A DNA stretch of 15,614 nt from Clostridia bacterium (GCA_900772235.1 CAAGQX010000177.1:1-15614); one strand, 5' to 3'. Positions 8,563 to 15,297 are shown, numbered from the stretch's first letter. A program made the numbers and translations. The notes: generated by a model not told the origin, from the sequence alone.

Positions 8563-8579
8563 GAAGGGAAACTTCCCCT
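8563..8579 (-). terminator. Weak hairpin after the capsid gene, possible attenuator
   Basis: On the minus strand, just after the capsid stop, GGGGA pairs with TCCCT around an AGTT loop (five pairs, one of them G-T), followed by the U-rich run TCTTATCTTTATAT. It lies in the only gap (42 bases) inside the structural gene block downstream of scaffold. Partial termination here would raise capsid output over tail genes, as is common in phages. The stem is short, so this is a tentative call. Confidence 0.3.
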
Positions 8580-8583
8580 CCTA

Positions 8584-9702
8584 TTAATCTGCATTTACTG
8601 TAATAAATGGGTAGTTAGCTAAATAATCTAGATCACTATAACCCCATGTTAAGTAATGATTTTCTGTTAAGCTTCGTGGGTTGAAGAAATCTGTTGCAGT
8701 TTGGAAAGCACTCATAAATGGAATAGAATTTTTATGAATGATCTTACAGATAATGTCATCCTTTTCTAAATAAGAAGGGATTATTACTTTTGTAGTGTCT
8801 GCAATTTTAATTCCTGCAGGGATTAAATCACCAGGGAATAATTCCTTTGTACCTCCGTCAGGTAAGCTTACTGTTTGTTGAGTTAATGAACGATATTTAT
8901 CAGCTGCTGCTGTAGTGATATCCTTTCCTGCAACTACAGGAACACCAAAGTATTGAGGTAATAACTTGTATTCACCAAATTTAGAAATCAATCCATCTTT
9001 ATGGAAGATAGTAGGTAAGTCTAATTTAGTAATTTTGTTAATCCATTTAGTATTCCATACGATCATTAAATCAGATTCGTCTAAAGAACGCATAAAGCCG
9101 TAGTCGTTATAGTCTCTATTAGGGTCAGAAACTTCTGCTAAAATATCAGCAATTTTTTGTGCGATTAATTGAGCTTCAACACGAGCTTTTGCTTCTCCAG
9201 TTAAACCTTCAGTTCCGGCATTAATGCCTACTTCTTGGTTTTGTTTTCCTACTTCACTAATAGTAGTACCAACATAAGTATTGAATAATCTTGAATCATA
9301 AACACGTTTAGTTTCATTAATCCAGCCTAACATTGCAGAATTAAATTGACTAAATGCTCCTTCTGTACTCCAAGCTCTCTTACTTAAATAGTTATCAGTT
9401 GTTAATCTGATTTGTCTGAAGTTAGAAAGAGTAATCTTTTGAATTTTAGGCGCTGCTGGTCTATCTAATGCTAATAGATTTTCTGCTTCTGCATCATTTT
9501 TCCATGGATGAGAAGTTAAAATATCTGTTGCATAGTAAAGTTTAGTATCCCCGTATAGAGTACCATCAGTTCTAAAATGTTCTACTAGTTTTGAACTAGT
9601 TCCTTTAATATTATCAGTGAAAACTTGTTGGCTGATAATCATGTTGTAAAGTGCGCCAAAAATTTCGTTGGCGCGTAGTGTGCCGTTAAAAGCTACTGGC
9701 AT
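8584..9702 (-). CDS. Major capsid protein (phi29 gp8-like position)
   Basis: A 372-residue protein between the scaffold candidate and the tail knob gene, which is the gene 7-8-9 order of phi29. Features in keeping with an HK97-fold shell protein of this group include the N-terminal helix ANEIFGALYNMIISQQVF, a long mid-domain helix near residues 175-195 (ARVEAQLIAQKIADILAEVS), and the motif SDLMIVWNTKWINKI. Many related phage capsids end with a segment like YSDLDYLANYPFITV, as here. Length is somewhat below that of phi29 gp8 (448 residues, which carries an extra BIG2 domain). The ATG has AGGAG 8 bases upstream, overlapping the scaffold stop codon. Codon use looks more even and GC-richer than in the fibre genes, as expected for a highly expressed gene. 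Confidence 0.88.
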   Translation of the reverse strand: MPVAFNGTLRANEIFGALYNMIISQQVFTDNIKGTSSKLVEHFRTDGTLYGDTKLYYATDILTSHPWKNDAEAENLLALDRPAAPKIQKITLSNFRQIRLTTDNYLSKRAWSTEGAFSQFNSAMLGWINETKRVYDSRLFNTYVGTTISEVGKQNQEVGINAGTEGLTGEAKARVEAQLIAQKIADILAEVSDPNRDYNDYGFMRSLDESDLMIVWNTKWINKITKLDLPTIFHKDGLISKFGEYKLLPQYFGVPVVAGKDITTAAADKYRSLTQQTVSLPDGGTKELFPGDLIPAGIKIADTTKVIIPSYLEKDDIICKIIHKNSIPFMSAFQTATDFFNPRSLTENHYLTWGYSDLDYLANYPFITVNAD

Positions 9703-9713
9703 TTTTTCATCTC

Positions 9714-10199
9714 CTATCTATTATAATACATTGCGGAATCATTCAAAGTTATACGTTGTAGTTCGTTTGTAAATACTTGTGGGTCGCCATCCGCATAATC
9801 TATACAGTGTTGAAATGCAGCCGCTACGCGCGATGCAGTTGCAATATCATAATCCTGATATCCATGCGGTAAGAATGGATCCGTACCACCGTTTGCCATT
9901 ATATCTTCTCTTAATTCTAAAACGTTCTTAATATAATTTAAGTTAAGCTCGTTGTCACCCATCGGGTCAAATATACATTCTCTAAGTTCTTCAATTGATT
10001 TTTTTTCTGGTTGTTCTTCGGAAGATAATGGCATTCCGTTGCAGTACGCTTCAAGCAACTTCTTTTGTTCAGCAAGTAATTTATCATACTTTTCTACAGG
10101 TACTGAATTCTTTTTCATTTCATTTAAGGCTGAAATGTAATCAACATCTCCGCTATATTGTTGATTATTGGTCACCTCGACATTTTGTAAATTTTCCAT
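9714..10199 (-). CDS. Capsid scaffold protein candidate (gp7-like)
   Basis: A 161-residue acidic, helical protein directly before the capsid gene. It has a predicted coiled-coil stretch (DYISALNEMKKNSVPVEKYD, then KLLAEQKKLLEAY) and a charged polar middle (SSEEQPEKKSIEEL), with no hydrophobic core segments of note. Position, acidity and helical content match scaffold proteins of phi29-like phages, which guide shell assembly and leave before DNA is packed, though phi29 gp7 is only 98 residues. I choose the ATG at 10199 (MENLQNVEV). A frame seven codons longer would need a TTG with no ribosome site. The AAAGG before the ATG is 13 bases away, longer than usual, so initiation may depend on the structured RNA region immediately upstream. 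Confidence 0.65.
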   Translation of the reverse strand: MENLQNVEVTNNQQYSGDVDYISALNEMKKNSVPVEKYDKLLAEQKKLLEAYCNGMPLSSEEQPEKKSIEELRECIFDPMGDNELNLNYIKNVLELREDIMANGGTDPFLPHGYQDYDIATASRVAAAFQHCIDYADGDPQVFTNELQRITLNDSAMYYNR

Positions 10200-10262
10200 T
10201 TTATATATATTTCCTTTCAATTTAGTAATTTTCTATATAATAATGCCTTTGGGACAGGGTTA

Positions 10263-10356
10263 TATACATAACCAATTCACACTTCGGTCATGTGTTACAC
10301 CTCCGGACCTCTTCGGTTCCACTCGGATTGATGTAATTATTGGTAATATATGTATA
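10263..10356. ncRNA. Three-way-junction structured RNA beside the packaging ATPase, candidate packaging RNA
   Basis: The gap between ATPase and scaffold genes folds into a compact junction. P1 pairs 10263-10270 with 10349-10356 and 10271-10276 with 10339-10344, with bulge 10345-10348. P2 pairs 10330-10336 with 10295-10301, 10325-10327 with 10302-10304, and 10318-10320 plus 10315-10316 with 10305-10309, closing on a GAAGA loop. P3 pairs 10290-10294 with 10278-10282 on a seven-base loop. Junction linkers are two, zero and one bases. Strand is unsettled. Read as minus-strand RNA, P2 and P3 each gain a G-U pair that would be C-A on the plus strand. The plus strand instead shows two CUUCGG hairpin-loop motifs (10282-10287 and 10311-10316) and a TATAAT at 10236-10241 just ahead. 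phi29 uses a three-way-junction pRNA with its gp16 ATPase; the function here is inferred. A regulatory leader for the scaffold gene is the main alternative. Confidence 0.55.
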
Positions 10357-10378
10357 GGCCACCTCCTACTCGGCAATA

Positions 10379-11389
10379 TTAACCTTGTGGTTTTAAGAGC
10401 GATAAACTCTTAATAAATTGCAACTGTGTTGCTAAATCTGTAAATAAGAATCCTCTGCTGTGAAATATCTCAAATACTCTTTTCTGCATATCTGGATTAT
10501 AGTATTCATCTAGGAATGGTCTCATTGCTATTGGTTGTGTTTTCTCATTGTGATATTTAGAAATGATTTTACCATCCCATAGAGTATAAAATTCTGTTTT
10601 AGAGAACTTTATTACTGCAGTAGGTCTTATTCTTCTCTTTTTAGTTACTAACGTACGATCAACCTGAGTTATATTTGTAAAAGTTGATTCGTTTGGCATT
10701 AACAAGTCCGAAACTGTATTTCTAAATGATAATATATATTCAGCACTTGGCTCAATATTATCCAATACAGCTTGTTTTGCCCTTAATTTAAATCTACCAA
10801 ATTTCTCTGGTAAGAAATTGAATATTGTTAAAATATCAGAACACTCTTCTAATGTGTTACCAATTAAGAATATTCTCATATTGTCTTTTGTTTTACGTAC
10901 TAGGTCATGTAATGTATTAACAAATGCGTAGCATATATCAAAACCTTTTCTTTCACATTTTTCACGGTTCATTTCATCTAAACAAATATTATAACCTTTC
11001 ATGAATTCATTATCATAAAGAGCTCGTCCTTTATTTGTGTAGAATGTTGATAATGCTAAAACCTTACACATTTCTTTTCCATGGTCATAAACTTGACTAC
11101 CTTTTACTGAAATATCAAGATCAAATTTTCTTACTAAATCAGCATCTACCATATCATGCCCATTATTTGCAAGCATATTTTTCCTAGATGCATCAGTTAA
11201 ACGTAGCCAGATAAAAGGTTTTCCTTTCTTTTTCCATTGACTTAAGAAATAAGACATTACAGCATAAGATTTACCGGCACATCTTCCTCCTACTAATATG
11301 TAGAATTTAGCCCATGTATTTCCTAATAATGAACGTAATTGATAAAACTCTTTTGTATATTTTCCATTAAAGTATGTTAATTGTCCCAT
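10379..11389 (-). CDS. DNA packaging ATPase (phi29 gp16-like)
   Basis: A 336-residue P-loop ATPase that drives DNA into the prohead. Walker A is GGRCAGKS (residues 34-41) and Walker B is YNICLDEM (133-140, with D138 and E139). The sensor-like IFLIGNTLEE follows, and the C-terminal part is rich in basic residues (TLVTKKRRIRPTAVIKF), fitting a DNA-contacting vestigial nuclease domain. Length is close to phi29 gp16 (332). The ATG has a GAGGAA site 8 bases upstream and follows the preceding stop by two bases. Near the end of the gene an inverted repeat (10393-10399 with 10407-10413) could form a 7-pair hairpin in the mRNA, but it has no U-tract. The structured RNA region begins within 23 bases of the stop. 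Confidence 0.92.
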   Translation of the reverse strand: MGQLTYFNGKYTKEFYQLRSLLGNTWAKFYILVGGRCAGKSYAVMSYFLSQWKKKGKPFIWLRLTDASRKNMLANNGHDMVDADLVRKFDLDISVKGSQVYDHGKEMCKVLALSTFYTNKGRALYDNEFMKGYNICLDEMNREKCERKGFDICYAFVNTLHDLVRKTKDNMRIFLIGNTLEECSDILTIFNFLPEKFGRFKLRAKQAVLDNIEPSAEYILSFRNTVSDLLMPNESTFTNITQVDRTLVTKKRRIRPTAVIKFSKTEFYTLWDGKIISKYHNEKTQPIAMRPFLDEYYNPDMQKRVFEIFHSRGFLFTDLATQLQFIKSLSLLKPQG

Positions 11390-11391
11390 AA

Positions 11392-11955
11392 TTATTCCTC
11401 AATTTCTTCAATTGTACTTCCCCAAATACTTATTTTGTATTTATCTAATCTTCCGCCTCTTCTTCTTTCTACTTCTATTTCAGATATTCCTGCTGCTTGT
11501 GCTTTTGCAGCAATTGCGATATAGTTAATTTGTCCTGACATAATCATATAAGTTAATTCTTTTGTACTATATTCAGCATATTCAGGAAATAAATCTGGAT
11601 TAGCTTTAATAACTTCTTTAGCTCTATCATGAGCAAAGCCGTAGTTTATAGTTTGACCTGGTTTTAACATATCTGGTCGTCCTCTTTCGTTAAATTGTGC
11701 GAATACAGATTGCTTAGCTAATTTTTTTATTACTTCTGTGGTTGTATTTTTCTTTCTAGGTATATTTTGGTCTGCATTTGGTTTAACATCTCTAACACGA
11801 GGAATATAAGCTCTCTTAAAGTTTTCAAATGTCATTTCTTTAGCAATTATACCAACTTTATTTATAAATCTATTACTTCTCATTTCACTAACATAACCTA
11901 AATATTTTTCATAAGCTGCTTCTGCGCTTAATCGAGGTCTTCCTTTTTTTGCCAT
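11392..11955 (-). CDS. Basic protein between polymerase and ATPase, terminal protein candidate
   Basis: A 187-residue, strongly basic protein that begins MAKKGRPRL and carries basic clusters (RVRDVKPNADQNIPRKK; ERRRGGRLDKYK). I recognise no family. A linear genome with inverted ends needs a terminal protein. Such proteins are small, basic, poorly conserved, and often encoded beside the polymerase, so this is my best candidate. It has many Ser, Thr and Tyr residues that could serve as the priming hydroxyl; none can be singled out. The start chosen has AAAGGG 9 bases upstream and lies one base after the polymerase stop (TAAAATG). An ATG three codons earlier sits on the ribosome site. It could instead be a DNA-binding replication or packaging protein. 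Confidence 0.5.
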   Translation of the reverse strand: MAKKGRPRLSAEAAYEKYLGYVSEMRSNRFINKVGIIAKEMTFENFKRAYIPRVRDVKPNADQNIPRKKNTTTEVIKKLAKQSVFAQFNERGRPDMLKPGQTINYGFAHDRAKEVIKANPDLFPEYAEYSTKELTYMIMSGQINYIAIAAKAQAAGISEIEVERRRGGRLDKYKISIWGSTIEEIEE

Positions 11956-11956
11956 T

Positions 11957-12991
11957 TTAATCATCCCTTTCTATTTCAATAATTCCATCTTCTGTACAAT
12001 CGTACATAACTACATCTGTTCTATATATATCTCCCCAACTCCATTCGTGTCTATTTTTTATTTCATCATATTTAGTTACGCCACGAACTACAGGAGTATA
12101 TACTCCATTTTCTATGAACTCATAGCATCCTTTTGATTTAATTCTGAGTTCGCAATTAGTGTGATCATTCTCCCACTCTCCAACATTTTTACCTTCAAGC
12201 TCTCCATGCCATATATCTCCAGAATACCAAATTCCATCTGTATTATAGAGTAGGACATTTCTGTCATGTTCTTCTAAATCTCTTGCTACCTTTCTAACCC
12301 TTTCATTATTATTATTAATAGCATCTCTACTTAAATGAGCAAATTTATAATTACAATATTTAGATTGCATATATCCTATACTTAAATTTAATATCGCCTT
12401 ATAAACTGGTTCAGTCTTTCGCTTCTGATATAGCATTTCAATGACGGGCCTAAATTCAGGATGAGTTAAACATAATCCACCAGGATAACTATTATGAAAA
12501 TCTATATGGTGGCAATTAATGTAGGTTGTGTCAAATTCTGTAAAATCTCCTTCGCATATTAAAGGTAACTCAATAGATTTTTTTACTTCTTCGCCGTTAT
12601 CTATTGCGTAAGTATCTAAATCAATACCGTACTCCTTTAATATCTTTTTAAATTTTCTAAACGCGGTGCCTCCTGTGATTGTATTACCGTCATACTTTGG
12701 CGCGTTTCTTAGTTCTATCCTGTAAGCTTTATAGTCGTCGCATATTAATAGCCTAGCGCCTGCATTATTATAATCATAAGAATAACAAGGATAGCAAGCC
12801 GCTAACTTATCAAAGCTTTTAAATGCTTGAGGTGAGACCTTAACGAATTCACTGGATTCCTTTAATTTCTTTAGTAATGAATTAAAGCTTTTTATATTCT
12901 CACCTGAGACCTTTAAAAGGTTCGCTGGTAGATTTCCGAGGATATAGGAACCATTAAAGTCCAAACTTTTAAAGTTGTCTAATTCGGTCAA
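11957..12991 (-). CDS. Minimal family B DNA polymerase, probably protein-primed
   Basis: A 344-residue polymerase. Motif A is HIDFHNSYPGGL (catalytic Asp at residue 164), motif B is KAILNLSIGYMQSKY (from residue 198), motif C is LLYNTDGIWY (Asp at 252), and the later KSKGCYEF resembles the KxY motif. Motif C has Asn where family members usually have the first Asp. phi29 polymerase has about 572 residues, with an N-terminal 3'-5' exonuclease and a TPR2 insert between motifs A and B. Here A and B are only 34 residues apart and no ExoI-III motifs are visible, so proofreading and the TPR2 strand-displacement element seem absent. I choose a TTG start because AAAGGAGG lies 7 bases before it. The ATG six codons upstream is placed so that the ribosome site is its own second and third codons. 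A hairpin with a U-tract precedes the gene. Confidence 0.75.
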   Translation of the reverse strand: MTELDNFKSLDFNGSYILGNLPANLLKVSGENIKSFNSLLKKLKESSEFVKVSPQAFKSFDKLAACYPCYSYDYNNAGARLLICDDYKAYRIELRNAPKYDGNTITGGTAFRKFKKILKEYGIDLDTYAIDNGEEVKKSIELPLICEGDFTEFDTTYINCHHIDFHNSYPGGLCLTHPEFRPVIEMLYQKRKTEPVYKAILNLSIGYMQSKYCNYKFAHLSRDAINNNNERVRKVARDLEEHDRNVLLYNTDGIWYSGDIWHGELEGKNVGEWENDHTNCELRIKSKGCYEFIENGVYTPVVRGVTKYDEIKNRHEWSWGDIYRTDVVMYDCTEDGIIEIERDD

Positions 12992-13014
12992 TTTTGGGCC
13001 TCCTTTCATGGGGT

Positions 13015-13049
13015 AAAAAAGGTAATTATATAGGTGTCTATATAATTAC
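13015..13049 (-). terminator. AT-rich hairpin with U-tract just before the polymerase gene
   Basis: On the minus strand GTAATTATATAG, ACAC loop and CTATATAATTAC form a perfect 12-pair stem (13038-13049 with 13022-13033), followed after one base by TTTTTT. This has the form of an intrinsic terminator, though the stem has only two G-C pairs per arm. It stands between the HNH gene and the polymerase, 24 bases before the TTG start. It could end early transcripts, attenuate polymerase output, or protect an mRNA end. Confidence 0.6.
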
Positions 13050-13088
13050 TTGTTGGTTGGACCTTCAAACTATTTAAAAATGCTAGTT

Positions 13089-13640
13089 TTACAAATTAGA
13101 ACAGTAGAGAGAGGCTTTTTTAATGGCTTCCTCTTCTGTATCATTTCCTAAATATCTCAAATATATACCGTAAAATAATTTTTCGTTGTATATATATCTG
13201 TGTAATCTTGAAGCATGTACGCCGCTGCTTCTTGCGGCTTCTCTCAATGATGGATAAACGTGATAATTTCCACTTTTTGCGTCGTATGCGAGTACTGGCT
13301 TAGAAAGGTCTTCCCTGTTTTTTCTAACTCCGCTATATTTTAAATTATAAGAGCGATCACACCACTCAAGGTTTTCTTTTTTGTTGTTTGTTTTATCTTC
13401 ATCTTTATGATTAACCTGGTAAGCTCCAACTATTGGAGTACCGTCGGGATTTAATCCCGTTTTTTCTAAGTATTTAAATGCTACCAATTGATGCACTGGA
13501 ATAAATCCAATACCTGGCAGCATTATATAACAGTAACCATTTTTGCAAATATATCGCTTTAATTCTTTGCCTTCTTTATCTAATATTGTGCCATTTTCTA
13601 ACACTTCAACTAAATTAATAGCTTTTTCTATTCTGCTCAT
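13089..13640 (-). CDS. HNH homing endonuclease
   Basis: A 183-residue nuclease. Residues 49-54 (VHQLVA) and 77-93 (VNHKDEDKTNNKKENLE) form the HNH core, with conserved His at 50 and 78 and Asn at 90. A C-terminal DNA-binding helix-turn-helix of the NUMOD1/IENR1 kind follows (115-150: PVLAYDAKSGNYHVYPS, then LREAARSSGVHASRLHRYI). Such genes are selfish elements that cut uninserted DNA and spread by repair. It is free-standing: it starts inside the TAATG overlap with the upstream gene, has its own AAAGGG site, and shows no intron ends around it. It lies directly before the polymerase gene, a frequent neighbour for homing nucleases. Confidence 0.88.
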   Translation of the reverse strand: MSRIEKAINLVEVLENGTILDKEGKELKRYICKNGYCYIMLPGIGFIPVHQLVAFKYLEKTGLNPDGTPIVGAYQVNHKDEDKTNNKKENLEWCDRSYNLKYSGVRKNREDLSKPVLAYDAKSGNYHVYPSLREAARSSGVHASRLHRYIYNEKLFYGIYLRYLGNDTEEEAIKKASLYCSNL

Positions 13641-14323
13641 TATTTTAATCCCTTTCTATAACTTATTTTTTTCCAAACTAATCCCGCAAACGTATCACGT
13701 TCGCCATTTAGTGCCTTCTCAGCTTCTTTAATGCTTTCTCTTCTCATTCCTAGGTATTTAATTGCTTCTTCAACGCTATTAAAATCCATTTCTCCCCAGT
13801 CTTCTATTTGTCCCCCATCTTTAAAATCTCCAATAACTCTAATAATATAATCTTGATTTTTTGCTTTTTGTTTCATTTTTATTATTTCCTTTCTTTTTTC
13901 GTAATATTTTACTCTTTCATAAAAATCTAAACTTTTAACATATTCTTCTAATATTTTACCTTTTAGGTATTCTACTACATCGCTCCAACCATTTGCCCAC
14001 TTAAGTGCAGGATTTTCGTAATTAATTCCATCAACTTCAAAAGTGTGAAGTATTTGTTTTTTATATTTTCGTTGTAATACTGTGAAAGGTGCTGATCCTT
14101 TGAAGTTCTTGCCTATAAATAAAAACACACCATTCCAACGCCATACATCTCGGCCGTCCTCTATTTTTATAGTTGGCTCTAGATCTGTAAAAAATTTAAT
14201 TTCTGCTTCAATTTCAAGCTGTTCCGTTACATTATACGCTACTGTACTCAATGCAATAATTACCTTATTATATTGAGCTTGTGAATTTTCTTTTAATTGG
14301 TTTGTTAAATTGTTATTTTTCAT
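13640..14323 (-). CDS. Early protein of unknown function
   Basis: A 227-residue charged protein I do not recognise. The N-terminal half has alternating hydrophobic segments (NKVIIALSTVAYNVTEQLEI) and a Trp/Phe-rich patch (DVWRWNGVFLFIGKNF). The C-terminal half is helical and basic (YERVKYYEKRKEIIKMKQKA) and ends in a module with DFNSVEEAIKYLGMRR and ALNGERDTFAGLVWKKISYR. There are no exonuclease motifs, so it does not supply the domain missing from the polymerase. I choose the ATG with AAGGAG 11 bases upstream; the longer frame begins inside the preceding gene without a clear site. It precedes and is coupled to the HNH gene. A replication role, including terminal protein, cannot be excluded. 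Confidence 0.6.
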   Translation of the reverse strand: MKNNNLTNQLKENSQAQYNKVIIALSTVAYNVTEQLEIEAEIKFFTDLEPTIKIEDGRDVWRWNGVFLFIGKNFKGSAPFTVLQRKYKKQILHTFEVDGINYENPALKWANGWSDVVEYLKGKILEEYVKSLDFYERVKYYEKRKEIIKMKQKAKNQDYIIRVIGDFKDGGQIEDWGEMDFNSVEEAIKYLGMRRESIKEAEKALNGERDTFAGLVWKKISYRKGLK

Positions 14324-14339
14324 ATTTTTAAAATCTCCT

Positions 14340-14600
14340 TTATTTAATTTGTAAATATATAAAGCCCTTTTCATTTATTAAAAGGCGGGCTTTAGTCCTG
14401 TCATATATTAGAAAGAGCTCGCCGCCCTCTCTCACAAGTTTAGCCGTTTCTGAATTATCAAAATAAACAGCTATTAAATAGCCGAGGCTGGTGGTTTCAT
14501 AAATATCGAAGCCGTCGCCTCTTCTTTTCTTTAATTTTATTCTAATCATTTCAGGGGCATAGTTTGCCCCTTTTTCTGTTTTTTTATTTTTGTTATACAT
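14340..14600 (-). CDS. Small basic early protein of unknown function
   Basis: An 86-residue protein with a very basic N-terminus (MYNKNKKTEKG; IRIKLKKRRGD), followed by what looks like mostly beta-strand sequence (YLIAVYFDN, GELFLIYDRTKARLLIN, GFIYLQIK). A small beta-rich basic protein among early genes could bind single-stranded DNA or RNA, the role of phi29 gp5, but no motif proves it. The ATG has GAGGAG 7 bases upstream and shares a base with the preceding stop (TAATG). A TTG 13 codons upstream is less likely because it lacks a site. Confidence 0.6.
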   Translation of the reverse strand: MYNKNKKTEKGANYAPEMIRIKLKKRRGDGFDIYETTSLGYLIAVYFDNSETAKLVREGGELFLIYDRTKARLLINEKGFIYLQIK

Positions 14601-15010
14601 TAGCAGACTCCTCTCGCTTTTGGAAGGAATGAAAGGCAACCTTTTACGCGGTTGAATATTTTAAAATATTCTTCCCAATTATCTACGTCTGCGGGTTGTA
14701 TTTCAATGCTTACTATTCCAGTAACTTCATACCCTTCGCCATATTTGAAACATGGAGCTATATAAAGAGCTAAAGGAAAGGCAGCAGTGTCAAACATTGC
14801 GCCGGTATTTCTATCTGTAAAATATAGGGCTACTCTCTCGCTGGCTAATATACCCGCTGAAATATCTAAATTTAACCCGTAAGCTCTTGCCTCGTCTGCA
14901 ATATGCCAAATATATAAGGCTACTTTTTCCCTTATTTTGTCATTCAATTCCTTCTTTAATTCTCTGCTTGCCTTAATTTCGTAAGGTTCTTGATTGTAAA
15001 TTTCTATCAT
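14600..15010 (-). CDS. Early protein of unknown function
   Basis: A 136-residue protein with no recognised family. The N-terminal third is helical and charged (ASRELKKELNDKIREKVALY), with a conserved-looking patch ERVALYFTDRNTGAMFDTAA in the middle, and the last part is mixed (QPADVDNWEEYFKIFNRVKG). There is no membrane segment long enough to be convincing. The ATG has AAGGAA 8 bases upstream, inside the end of the preceding small frame. It is coupled to the next gene by TAATG. As one of the first genes after the right-end promoters it is probably expressed early, perhaps for host takeover or replication; this is inference from position. Confidence 0.62.
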   Translation of the reverse strand: MIEIYNQEPYEIKASRELKKELNDKIREKVALYIWHIADEARAYGLNLDISAGILASERVALYFTDRNTGAMFDTAAFPLALYIAPCFKYGEGYEVTGIVSIEIQPADVDNWEEYFKIFNRVKGCLSFLPKARGVC

Positions 15011-15015
15011 TTTAT

Positions 15016-15210
15016 TTATTCCTTTTCTGGTTTGTCGAGTTTATCCGTCTCGTAGTTTTCAAATTTGAGGTCCAAAAAGGGACCATTTTCGCATTTTCGC
15101 CTTTTAGGGCTAATAATTACAACTGGCAAAATGAAAAACGCGAAATTTGCCAATTTTCGGGCTCTATTCTCTATTTGCTGAATTCCACAGCCAAAATATA
15201 AAGAGCTCAA
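15016..15210 (-). CDS. Doubtful small ORF with TTG start
   Basis: An open frame of 64 codons. Its first available start is a TTG directly after an in-frame stop, with only a weak GGGA upstream. The product would have a short hydrophobic stretch (LANFAFFILPVVIISP) and a charged tail (ETDKLDKPEKE). The DNA under it has dyads: 15124-15130 with 15146-15152, and 15069-15073 with 15080-15084, plus a tandem ATTTTCGC at 15085-15100. It may be a real early gene read after the micro-gene in front of it, or a structured leader that happens to stay open. No family is recognised. Confidence 0.35.
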   Translation of the reverse strand: MSSLYFGCGIQQIENRARKLANFAFFILPVVIISPKRRKCENGPFLDLKFENYETDKLDKPEKE

Positions 15211-15247
15211 TTATTCCCAGGATTATCCAGGGAAGTGCGTCGCTAAT
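15164..15247 (-). CDS. Possible membrane micropeptide with AUU start codon
   Basis: No ATG, GTG or TTG opens this frame, but a near-consensus ribosome site, AAAGGTGGTGAT, stands 7 bases (counted from AGGTGG) before an ATT codon. From there 27 codons run to TAG. The product would be mostly one hydrophobic segment, LPWIILGIIELFIFWLW, with a polar end (NSANRE), which looks like a small membrane peptide and not like random sequence. AUU starts are known for infC and make initiation sensitive to IF3. The next frame starts (TTG) within this gene in another register. It is the first possible gene after the tandem promoters. The start codon is the weak point. Confidence 0.38.
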   Translation of the reverse strand: MSDALPWIILGIIELFIFWLWNSANRE

Positions 15248-15297
15248 AGTATCACCACCTTTAAAATTATCTATATTGTATTGTTAGTACTGTTTTA

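Noticed and set aside
10277..10291. Tiny frame ATG ACC GAA GTG TGA with GGAGG upstream inside the structured RNA
   Set aside because: Four codons and fully inside P2/P3 pairing; the ribosome-site match is more simply part of the P2 stem.
10393..10413. Seven-pair inverted repeat at the end of the ATPase gene as a terminator
   Set aside because: It lies within coding sequence and has no U-tract on either strand.
13089..14323. Possibility that the HNH gene split a full-length polymerase, with the 227-residue protein as its N-terminal half
   Set aside because: The upstream protein shows no exonuclease motifs and has its own start and stop. The polymerase has its own ribosome site, and the HNH gene has no intron-like borders.
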